This document shows positions 6,506-12,440 of a DNA stretch of 13,212 nucleotides, in pieces. Position 1 is the first letter of the stretch. The number at the start of each line of letters is the position of its first letter. Made by a program: the position numbers and the translations under genes. Source of the DNA: JAZKFR01 sp040386295 (GTDB taxonomy: Bacteria; Pseudomonadota; Gammaproteobacteria; Burkholderiales; Rhodocyclaceae); contig JAZKFR010000127.1 in NCBI GenBank assembly GCA_040386295.1, forward strand, positions 1 through 13,212. Direction: 5' to 3'. Below the pieces are notes generated by a model. The model saw nothing but the letters and a program-made list of their open reading frames with translations. It ran no database searches and was not told the origin of the DNA.

Positions 6506-8674
6506 TTAGCCCTGTTGCAAACGATGTAGCTTGGCGTAATGCCCCGCCTCGTTTTCGAGCAATTCGCTGTGCGTGCCCTGTTCGACGATTTGCCCGCGTT
6601 CGATCACGATGATGCGGTTGGCGTCGCGCACGGCAGAGAGGCGGTGCGCGATGATCAGTACGGTACGCCCTTGGCAAATTGCTTTCATATTGTTTTGAAT
6701 CGTCCGCTCGGATTCGTAATCGAGGGCGCTGGTTGCTTCGTCGAAAATCAGGATGCGCGGGTTGTTGATTAAGGCGCGTGCAATCGCGATGCGTTGGCGT
6801 TGTCCGCCCGAGAGGGTGGCGCCGTGCTCGCCGACCATGGTGTCGTAGCCTTCGGGCAGTTCTAGAATAAAGTCGTGCGCTCCAGCCAGTTTGGCAGCGT
6901 ACACCACGGTTTCAAGCGCGCTGCCGGGGTCGCTGAGCGCGATGTTTTGACGCACGCTGCGGTTAAACAACATGTTTTCTTGCAGGACTACGCCAATCTG
7001 TCGACGTAGCGAGGAGGTTTCGGCAATCGCTAAATCGACGCCGTCGACGAGTACGCGGCCACGCTCCGGTACGTACAGTCGCTGTACCAGCTTGCTCAAG
7101 GTGCTTTTGCCTGAGCCGGAGCGTCCGACGATACCGATAATCTCACCCGCAGCAATTTGCAAATCGACGCCACGCAGCACTTCCGGCGTGTCGGGGCGGT
7201 AGCGGAAAACGACTTGGTCTAGCGTAATTCGTCCTTCTAAGGTGGGCAGTGTGCTGCGTGTGCCCGTTGCACTGCCCGCGCTTTCTGAGGCGGCATTCAA
7301 AATATCGCCTAGGCGTTGCACTGAAATGCCGATTTGTTGGAAGTCCGTCCATAACTGAGCCAGCCGCATGATCGGCGTGGCGACGCGACCCGCCAGCATG
7401 TTAAACGCGATGAGTTGGCCGACGCTGAGGTCGCCGTCGATAACCAGGCGTGCGCCTAACCACATGGTGCCGAGCGTGACTAATTTGCCGATCAGCGATA
7501 CGCCTTCGTGCGCGAGAGTGCCGAGCGTGGTGGTACGAAAACTAGCGCTGACGTAGGCGGCTTGTTGCTTTTCCCAGTGGCGCCCCATTTGCGGCTCAAC
7601 GGCCATCGATTTCAGCGTGTCGATGCCATTTACCGTTTCGACGAGAAAGGCTTGGTTTTCTGCGCCGCGATTGAATTTTTCGTGCAAGCGGGCGCGTAGT
7701 ACGGGGGTGATCAGAATCGATAAAGCCAAGTAACAGGGGAGCGAGACGAGGACGATCAGCGTTAGCCAGCCGCTGTAATACAACATTACCGCGATGAAGA
7801 CGATGGAGAAAAACAAATCAAGCACCACGGTGATCGCATTGCCGGTGAGGAACTGCCGGATGTTTTCTAGTTCGCGCACGCGGGCGACGGTGTCGCCGAC
7901 GCGGCGTGCTTGAAAATAAGCCAGAGGCAGGTTGAGTAGATGACGGAATAGGCGGACGCTGAGTTCGACATCGATGCGACTCGTGGTGTGCGCAAAAACG
8001 TAGCTGCGTAGCCCAGAAAGACAGACTTCAAAAACGGAGACGACGAGTAGACCGACGGCGATGACGTCGAGCGTGCTAAAGCCTCGGTGCACCAGGACTT
8101 TGTCCATGACCACTTGGAAGAAGAGGGGGGTGACTAAGGCGAAGAGTTGTAGCACAAAGGAAACCAGGAATACCTCGCCGAGTAGGCGGCGGTATTTGAC
8201 GACAGCGGGAATGAACCAAGTGAAGTCAAATTTGGCGAGCTCGCTGGCGATTGAAGCACGCGAGGTAAAGAGGATCAGACTGCCTTGCCATTGCGCTGCC
8301 AGCGCTTCTTGCCCTAGGCGTTGCGTTTGCGCGCTATCAGGGTAATGCACCAGCGCTTCGCCTTGGTCTATGCGCGCCAGGATAAAGAAGCGCCCCTCTT
8401 TGTCTTCGCCCAGTGCGGGCAGTGGCGTGCGGTCGAGGCGTGCAAAGTCGACGACTACTTTGCGTGCTTTGAGGCCTAGATGTTTGGCTGCGAGCAAGAT
8501 CTCTGAGCTGGAAAATGCCGTGCCAGAGATTTTGAACTCGTGCGCCAGTTGCGCTGGATCGGCGGCGATTCCGTGCAAGCGCGCGAGCATGATCAATCCA
8601 AGCAATCCCGTGTCGCTGGGCGCTGGCGCTGCCTCGCTAACACTGGCTAGTAAAGGGGTAGGCGGATTGGTCAT
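6506..8674 (-). CDS. hlyB: Type I secretion ABC transporter, HlyB type
   Basis: This inner-membrane ABC exporter drives one-step secretion of RTX-type proteins together with HlyD and an outer-membrane channel. The 722 residues contain an N-terminal C39-peptidase-like domain (about 15-140). Its catalytic Cys region reads DTGLLGLIML, so the Cys is missing; it is a substrate-docking CLD and not a protease. The transmembrane domain starts with KFDFTWFIPAVVKYRRLL and LVTPLFFQVVMDKVLVHRGF (about 150-440). The nucleotide-binding domain has Walker A GRSGSGKST (517-525, K523), signature LSGGQRQRIAIARAL, Walker B ILIFDEATSALD (D645-E646) and the H-loop IIAHRLS. Similarity to E. coli HlyB is visible along its whole length. 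The start at ATG 8674 has a poor ribosome site, but an in-frame TAA lies a few codons upstream. It follows serS after 63 bases on the same strand. No RTX substrate or acyltransferase gene is in view. Confidence 0.95.
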   Translation of the reverse strand: MTNPPTPLLASVSEAAPAPSDTGLLGLIMLARLHGIAADPAQLAHEFKISGTAFSSSEILLAAKHLGLKARKVVVDFARLDRTPLPALGEDKEGRFFILARIDQGEALVHYPDSAQTQRLGQEALAAQWQGSLILFTSRASIASELAKFDFTWFIPAVVKYRRLLGEVFLVSFVLQLFALVTPLFFQVVMDKVLVHRGFSTLDVIAVGLLVVSVFEVCLSGLRSYVFAHTTSRIDVELSVRLFRHLLNLPLAYFQARRVGDTVARVRELENIRQFLTGNAITVVLDLFFSIVFIAVMLYYSGWLTLIVLVSLPCYLALSILITPVLRARLHEKFNRGAENQAFLVETVNGIDTLKSMAVEPQMGRHWEKQQAAYVSASFRTTTLGTLAHEGVSLIGKLVTLGTMWLGARLVIDGDLSVGQLIAFNMLAGRVATPIMRLAQLWTDFQQIGISVQRLGDILNAASESAGSATGTRSTLPTLEGRITLDQVVFRYRPDTPEVLRGVDLQIAAGEIIGIVGRSGSGKSTLSKLVQRLYVPERGRVLVDGVDLAIAETSSLRRQIGVVLQENMLFNRSVRQNIALSDPGSALETVVYAAKLAGAHDFILELPEGYDTMVGEHGATLSGGQRQRIAIARALINNPRILIFDEATSALDYESERTIQNNMKAICQGRTVLIIAHRLSAVRDANRIIVIERGQIVEQGTHSELLENEAGHYAKLHRLQQG

Positions 8675-8707
8675 GATGTTGGGCTGTTGATGTGTCGGTT
8701 AAGTTGT

Positions 8708-8732
8708 GGTCTTCGCGTCGACGCGGGCGACC
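8708..8732 (-). other. Stem-loop in the serS-hlyB gap
   Basis: GGTC (8708-8711) pairs with GACC (8729-8732), enclosing the perfect 12-bp palindrome CGCGTCGACGCG (8714-8725). No T-run follows on the - strand, so it is not an intrinsic terminator. It could slow or process read-through from serS into hlyB, or be a protein-binding site. Confidence 0.4.
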
Positions 8733-8737
8733 CTGTT

Positions 8738-10024
8738 TTACGCTCCGCGTTGGATGCTTTCTAAGCCGCCCATATACGGCCTAAGCGCCTCGGGGACGGT
8801 GATGCTGCCATCGGCGTTTTGATAGTTTTCGAGCAGCGCAACCAAGCAGCGGCCAACGGCTAGGCCGGAGCCGTTGAGGGTGTGTACAAACTCGGTTTTG
8901 TTTTGTTCTTTGCGATAGCGTGCCTGCATGCGTCGCGCCTGGAAGGCTTCAAAGTTCGAGCACGAGGAAATTTCTCGGTAGGTGTTTTGCGCCGGCAACC
9001 AAACTTCCAGATCGTAGGTTTTGGCAGCTGAGAAGCCCATATCGCCCGTGCATAGGGTGATACGCCGGTAGGGCAGCGCTAATTTTTCAAGAATCGCTTC
9101 AGCGTGCTGGGTTAAGTTTTCGTGCGCTTCGTTCGATTGTTCTGGCGTCACGATCTGCACTAATTCCACTTTGTCGAACTGATGCTGGCGAATCATGCCG
9201 CGCGTATCTCTACCGTAAGAGCCTGCCTCAGAGCGGAAACAAGGTGTGTGACAGACGAATTTTAAGGGCAGGCTTTCGAGTGCCAGAATCTCGTTACGCA
9301 CGATGTTGGTGATCGGAACTTCGGCGGTGGGAATCAGGTAGAGCGCTTCGCCATCGCTGCGCAAGATCTTGAATAAATCTGCCTCGAACTTGGGGAGTTG
9401 CCCCGTCCCAAACAAACTCTCTGCATTAGCCAAATAAGGCGCATAGATTTCTTGATAACCGTGCAGTGTGGTGTGCGTGTCGAGCATAAATTGCGTCAGT
9501 GCACGGTGTAAGCGGGCGATATTGCCTTTGAGCAGGGAGAAGCGTGCACCGGCAATTTTGCTTGCCGTGGTGAAGTCGATTTGCCCCAACTGTTCGCCCA
9601 GATCGACGTGGTCTTTGACCGTAAAAGCAAGGTTAGCTGGGGTGCCCCAGCGTTTGTTTTCGACGTTGTCGTGTTCCGAACTGCCTATTGGTACGCTCGC
9701 CTGCGGCAGATTGGGAATCTGTTCGAGAAAACTGTCTAACTCGCTGCGTAAGCTGGCGAGCTGTGTTTCGTCCTGCTCGAGCGCATCTTTGAGGGCGGCT
9801 ACCTCGGCCATCGCGGCGCTCGTGTCTTCACCCTTGGCTTTTTGTATGCCGATGGTTTTGGACAGCGAATTGCGGCTCGCTTGCAGCGCTTGTGTGCGGT
9901 TTTGCACCGTTTTGCGCTCGCTTTCCAGTCTTTGGAAGGTGGCTAAATCTAGCGTAAAGCCGCGCTTGGCTAGCTGAGCGGCAATGTTGTCTGGGTCTTT
10001 GCGCAGCTGTTGAATGTCCAGCAT
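8738..10024 (-). CDS. serS: Seryl-tRNA synthetase
   Basis: This class II aminoacyl-tRNA synthetase charges tRNA-Ser (and tRNA-Sec where present) with serine in the cytoplasm. The 428 residues are close to the usual length of about 430. The N-terminus MLDIQQLRKD begins the tRNA-binding coiled-coil arm (about 1-110, rich in Glu, Lys, Gln and Leu). The catalytic core shows TAEVPITN, motif 2 with CFRSEAGSYGRDTRGMIRQH followed by QFDKVELVQ, and motif 3 in NGSGLAVGRCLVALLENYQ. It ends with the expected VPEALRPYMGG segment. ATG 10024 has an AAAGGA ribosome site about 6 bases upstream. It is divergent from metK and probably heads a transcript that can run into hlyB and hlyD. Confidence 0.98.
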   Translation of the reverse strand: MLDIQQLRKDPDNIAAQLAKRGFTLDLATFQRLESERKTVQNRTQALQASRNSLSKTIGIQKAKGEDTSAAMAEVAALKDALEQDETQLASLRSELDSFLEQIPNLPQASVPIGSSEHDNVENKRWGTPANLAFTVKDHVDLGEQLGQIDFTTASKIAGARFSLLKGNIARLHRALTQFMLDTHTTLHGYQEIYAPYLANAESLFGTGQLPKFEADLFKILRSDGEALYLIPTAEVPITNIVRNEILALESLPLKFVCHTPCFRSEAGSYGRDTRGMIRQHQFDKVELVQIVTPEQSNEAHENLTQHAEAILEKLALPYRRITLCTGDMGFSAAKTYDLEVWLPAQNTYREISSCSNFEAFQARRMQARYRKEQNKTEFVHTLNGSGLAVGRCLVALLENYQNADGSITVPEALRPYMGGLESIQRGA

Positions 10025-10075
10025 TTTGATTCCTTTGTTGAGTCTGTTTTGTGTCTTGTTGTCAGAGGCGCCGAC

Positions 10076-10162
10076 TTAAGTGCACTGATTAAAGCAGGCA
10101 GTAAAGTAGCCTATAAAGCAGCCTATTAAGGCGCTTGATTAAGTGCTTGCTTAAATCAATGA
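10076..10162. repeat. Degenerate 12-13-bp repeat array upstream of serS
   Basis: About seven consecutive units begin with TTAA or TAAA: TTAAGTGCACTGAT (10076), TAAAGCAGGCAG (10090), TAAAGTAGCCTA (10102), TAAAGCAGCCTA (10114), TTAAGGCGCTTGA (10126), TTAAGTGCTTGC (10139) and TTAAATCAATGA (10151). The middle three are closest to each other; the outer units have drifted. A spacing near 12 bp would not keep all sites on one face of the DNA. The array sits in the expected promoter region of serS and could be a regulator-binding cluster or a decayed minisatellite. Confidence 0.65.
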
Positions 10163-10208
10163 GCTGCGTGCGATTTGAGCGCTGCTTTGTACCACAAACC
10201 GGACTAGT

Positions 10209-10237
10209 TTGACTCGGCTCTGTTGACTGCCTAGAAT
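10209..10237 (+). promoter_or_regulatory. Sigma70-type promoter of the metK leader
   Basis: TTGACT (10209-10214), a spacer of exactly 17 bases and TAGAAT (10232-10237) each match five of six consensus positions. Transcription would start near 10244, about 260 bases before the metK ATG, leaving a long leader. A second TTGACT at 10223-10228 has no partner -10 at a suitable distance. Confidence 0.75.
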
Positions 10238-10243
10238 CGCGGA

Positions 10244-10404
10244 TCCGCCGAGTTAACCAGGACAACTTGCAGGGCGGAAGACAGCGCGAGTCGAGATGGG
10301 CCTTTATGGCGCAGATTGATTGATCTTGCAGCGCTGCTAAATACTGCTAAAGCGTCGTCTGCTCAAACCCGGAGCCGGCCACGTTGCCGCGACGGGTTTT
10401 TTTT
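10244..10404 (+). ncRNA. Candidate metK leader RNA (attenuator/riboswitch or small RNA)
   Basis: The segment from the predicted transcript start to an intrinsic terminator is about 160 nt. A hairpin can form at the very 5' end: CCGCC (10245-10249) with GGCGG (10273-10277), continued inside by AGTT (10251-10254) with AACT (10264-10267). A longer-range stem CAGCGC (10282-10287) with GCGCTG (10331-10336) encloses GCC (10300-10302) with GGC (10308-10310). CGTCG (10353-10357) can pair with CGACG (10390-10394), which lies in the 3' side of the terminator hairpin and so could act as an antiterminator. A promoter and terminator on the metK strand, with only a divergent gene upstream, is the usual architecture of transcriptional attenuation. 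No known SAM or SAH riboswitch consensus was recognised. A stand-alone small RNA is the main alternative. Confidence 0.55.
10365..10404 (+). terminator. Intrinsic terminator inside the metK leader
   Basis: AAACCCG (10365-10371) pairs with CGGGTTT (10393-10399), with an inner CGGC/GCCG stem around CACGTT. A run of eight T follows (10397-10404). On the - strand there is no T-run, so it works in the metK direction. It ends about 100 bases before the metK ATG and has no upstream + strand gene to terminate. Confidence 0.8.
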
Positions 10405-10427
10405 CGCCCTGCGCGCCTGGTTTGTTC

Positions 10428-10469
10428 CGCTGAGCAAGACAAATGCGCGTAATACCGGCTCAGCGTTTT
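10428..10469 (+). other. Second stem-loop in the metK leader, followed by TTTT
   Basis: CGCTGAGC (10428-10435) and GCTCAGCG (10458-10465) form a perfect 8-bp stem with a 22-base loop, followed by TTTT (10466-10469). It lies between the strong terminator and the metK ribosome site. It may be a weak backup terminator or a 5' stabilising hairpin on metK mRNA. Confidence 0.55.
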
Positions 10470-10487
10470 GCATTAACTTAATGTTAT

Positions 10488-10492
10488 GGGAG
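10488..10492 (+). promoter_or_regulatory. metK ribosome binding site (decides the start)
   Basis: GGGAG ends 11 bases before ATG 10504. The in-frame ATG at 10486 overlaps this site and would add the non-conserved residues MGVRIQ, so 10504 is taken as the true start. Confidence 0.7.
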
Positions 10493-10503
10493 TAAGAATA
10501 CAG

Positions 10504-11670
10504 ATGGCCTCTAATTATCTCTTTACCTCGGAATCGGTTTCTGAAGGGCATCCAGACAAGGTTGCAGATCAAATTTCAGACGCGATTCTGGACGCCATTT
10601 TGAACGAAGATGCGCATGGACGCGTTGCCTGTGAAACCCTGGTGTCTACTGGCTTGGTCGTTATTTCGGGTGAGATTACGACACGGGCGCACATCAATTA
10701 TCGCGAAATCGCCCAGGAGACGGTGCGGCGTATTGGCTATGTTGATTCTGACATTGGCTTTGATTACAAAAGCTGCGCCATTTTGATGGCGATCAATCGT
10801 CAATCGCCCGACATCGCACAAGGCGTTAACGAAGGCCAGGGCATGGATCTTGATCAAGGCGCGGGCGATCAGGGCTTAATGTTTGGCTACGCCTGTCAAG
10901 AGACCCCCGCTTTAATGCCGCTGCCGATTTATTACGCGCATCGCATCATGCAGCGCCAAGCGGAAGTGCGCAAAGATGGTCGCCTGCCGTGGTTACGCCC
11001 AGACGCCAAGAGCCAACTCACCGTGCGTTATGTTGATGGCAAGCCGCTCGAGATCGATACCGTCGTCGTCTCGACGCAACACGATCCAGACATCAGCCAT
11101 GCTCAACTGAGCGAGGCCGTGATCGAGGAAATTATCAAGCCGGTGCTGCCGCAAGCCATGCTGACCGCACACACCCGCTATCTGGTCAACCCAACGGGGC
11201 GTTTCGTCATCGGTGGGCCGCACGGCGATTGTGGTTTGACCGGACGCAAAATCATTGTCGATACCTACGGCGGCGCAGCCCACCATGGCGGCGGCGCGTT
11301 CTCAGGCAAAGATCCGTCGAAAGTAGATCGCTCGGCTGCCTACGCTGCGCGCTATGTCGCTAAAAATATCGTAGCGGCAGGTTTGGCCGAACGCTGCGAG
11401 GTGCAAGTCGCTTACGCGATTGGGGTCGCCAAACCGGTTTCGCTGATGGTCAATACCTTTGGTACGGGCAAAATTAGCGACGAAAAAATTGTCGCTTTGG
11501 TGACGCAGCACTTTGATTTGCGACCCAAGGGGATTATCGCGGCGCTCAATCTGTTGCGCCCGATTTATGCGAAGACGGCGGCTTACGGCCACTTTGGTCG
11601 CGACGAGCCAGAATTCACCTGGGAAGCGACCGACAAAGCGGCAGTTTTACGCGCCGACGCGGGTCTGTAA
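10504..11670 (+). CDS. metK: S-adenosylmethionine synthetase (methionine adenosyltransferase)
   Basis: MetK makes S-adenosylmethionine from methionine and ATP, releasing phosphate and pyrophosphate, as a cytoplasmic tetramer. The 388 residues match the family (about 384). The N-terminus FTSESVSEGHPDKVADQISD carries H16, D18 and K19 of the active site. Next come GEITTRAHIN, the signature GAGDQGLMFGYA that forms the mobile active-site loop, and RPDAKSQ. Near the middle is FVIGGPHGDCGLTGRKIIVD, followed by the GGGAFSGKDPSKVDRSAAY ATP/phosphate signature, and the C-terminal tail has the usual YGHFGRDEPEFTWE. All key residues are in place. The gene is transcribed away from serS behind a long leader with a promoter and internal terminator, which suggests feedback control at the RNA level. 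Confidence 0.98.
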   Translation: MASNYLFTSESVSEGHPDKVADQISDAILDAILNEDAHGRVACETLVSTGLVVISGEITTRAHINYREIAQETVRRIGYVDSDIGFDYKSCAILMAINRQSPDIAQGVNEGQGMDLDQGAGDQGLMFGYACQETPALMPLPIYYAHRIMQRQAEVRKDGRLPWLRPDAKSQLTVRYVDGKPLEIDTVVVSTQHDPDISHAQLSEAVIEEIIKPVLPQAMLTAHTRYLVNPTGRFVIGGPHGDCGLTGRKIIVDTYGGAAHHGGGAFSGKDPSKVDRSAAYAARYVAKNIVAAGLAERCEVQVAYAIGVAKPVSLMVNTFGTGKISDEKIVALVTQHFDLRPKGIIAALNLLRPIYAKTAAYGHFGRDEPEFTWEATDKAAVLRADAGL

Positions 11671-11674
11671 TCAG

Positions 11675-11712
11675 CGCGCTGCTGGACGCGACTACGTTCG
11701 CCTAGCAGCGCG
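11675..11712 (+). terminator. Stem-loop just after metK (possible terminator without a T-run)
   Basis: CGCGCTGCT (11675-11683) pairs perfectly with AGCAGCGCG (11704-11712) across a 20-base loop, starting 5 bases after the metK stop. No T-run follows, so it is not a canonical intrinsic terminator. It could protect the metK mRNA 3' end or assist factor-dependent termination before the convergent dsbB. Confidence 0.45.
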
Positions 11713-11808
11713 TCTAGCGCAAGCCAATCTGCCAGAGCTTTGCGTTGCTATGCTGTTGCGACGATTGATGACGATTTGTGATTTCACGCCAAGGCGCAGT
11801 GTTATCTG

Positions 11809-11850
11809 CTGTCTTTGGCGCGTTGTCTTTAGCGTGTTGTCTTTAGCTCG
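11809..11850. repeat. Three tandem 14-bp repeats at the dsbB 3' end
   Basis: CTGTCTTTGGCGCG (11809-11822), TTGTCTTTAGCGTG (11823-11836) and TTGTCTTTAGCTCG (11837-11850) are consecutive 14-bp units. The last unit contains the dsbB stop (11843-11845), so the array looks like duplication of the end of the gene. Read on the - strand, each unit carries AAAGACA; two also carry a TAA that would end the frame. Confidence 0.75.
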
Positions 11851-12391
11851 TCTTCGCGAGGTTTCTCGTTTGGCGCAACAGCTGTAAGGCGCCGGCGAGT
11901 AAAGCGGCGAAGCACAGTAAAGACCAGTTCGCCATGGACAGCCCGAGTAAAACCCAGGCTTTGTCGGTACAAAATCCTGTGGCCATAAACATCGCTGGCC
12001 ACAGGCCGCCCAGCCACTCGACCAACTGTTCGATCAAATTAGGTGGGCCCAAGCCGCAGGTTTGCACTGTACTGAGTAGTGCTGCTGTGCCTGCTGTTAG
12101 TTGTGCCTGTTCCCATTGCAATACGCTTTGATATAAGGCGCTGACTAAGCCGCCTAGTGCAACGCCACACAGCAAGCCGCTGCAAATTTTGCCTGGTTTG
12201 CTTGTGAGTGCAGCACAACACGCCAGACCCGCAAAAATCAAATAAAGCAAACGCTGAAAAATGCATAGGGGGCACGGGTTCAGATGTTGCCATTCGCCGA
12301 TCAGCCAGCCGACGATGACGAGGCCTAACGCCGACGCCGCGAGTGCGGCGCTGAGGTAGCGCGGGTTATTAAGGTGCCTTGCGCAGTGCAT
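11843..12391 (-). CDS. dsbB: Disulfide bond formation protein B
   Basis: DsbB is an inner-membrane protein that reoxidises periplasmic DsbA and passes the electrons to quinone. The 182 residues include four hydrophobic helices. The first redox pair is CPLC (C40, C43) in the signature NPCPLCIFQRLLYL at the end of helix 1. The second is C112 and C141 in the periplasmic loop between helices 3 and 4 (QTCG and GFCTDKAW). All four functional cysteines are therefore present, with spacing like that of E. coli DsbB. Extra cysteines (C3, C58, C59, C70, C75) lie outside the known sites. ATG 12391 has a modest GAG about 7-9 bases upstream. It lies 49 bases after the desaturase on the same strand and may be co-transcribed with it. 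It is convergent with metK. Confidence 0.95.
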   Translation of the reverse strand: MHCARHLNNPRYLSAALAASALGLVIVGWLIGEWQHLNPCPLCIFQRLLYLIFAGLACCAALTSKPGKICSGLLCGVALGGLVSALYQSVLQWEQAQLTAGTAALLSTVQTCGLGPPNLIEQLVEWLGGLWPAMFMATGFCTDKAWVLLGLSMANWSLLCFAALLAGALQLLRQTRNLAKTS

Positions 12392-12440
12392 AGCGTGCTC
12401 TATCCCTGTTGTGCGTTCGCTCTATTGGTTTTACCCGCGT

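Larger units (their letters stand above)
10025..10503. other. Divergent serS-metK regulatory region
   Basis: This 479-base stretch has no protein gene. From left to right it holds the serS leader on the - strand, a degenerate 12-13-bp repeat array (10076-10162), a metK-strand promoter (10209-10237), a structured segment of about 160 nt ending in an intrinsic terminator (10244-10404), a second stem-loop with a short T-run (10428-10469), and the metK ribosome site. Short open frames in the leader (for example ATG at 10296, seven codons) are not enriched in Met codons. Confidence 0.7.

Noticed and set aside
6456..6677. Upstream extension of the hlyD frame to 6677
   Set aside because: It overlaps the end of hlyB in another frame, encodes an Arg-rich sequence without family similarity, and ATG 6455 has a good ribosome site at the family's usual N-terminus.
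10296..10319. Short open frames (MGLYGAD and MAQID) in the metK leader as attenuator leader peptides
   Set aside because: They are very short, have no clear ribosome site and no run of Met or other regulatory codons, so peptide-coupled attenuation is not supported.
10329..10371. Resemblance of the segment before the terminator to a SAM-II riboswitch
   Set aside because: A CGCU...AGCG stem with a 15-base loop is vaguely similar, but the conserved loop and pseudoknot bases were not recognised. Only a covariance-model search could support it.
10486..10503. metK start at ATG 10486
   Set aside because: The added residues MGVRIQ are not part of the family and the codons overlap the GGGAG ribosome site that serves ATG 10504.
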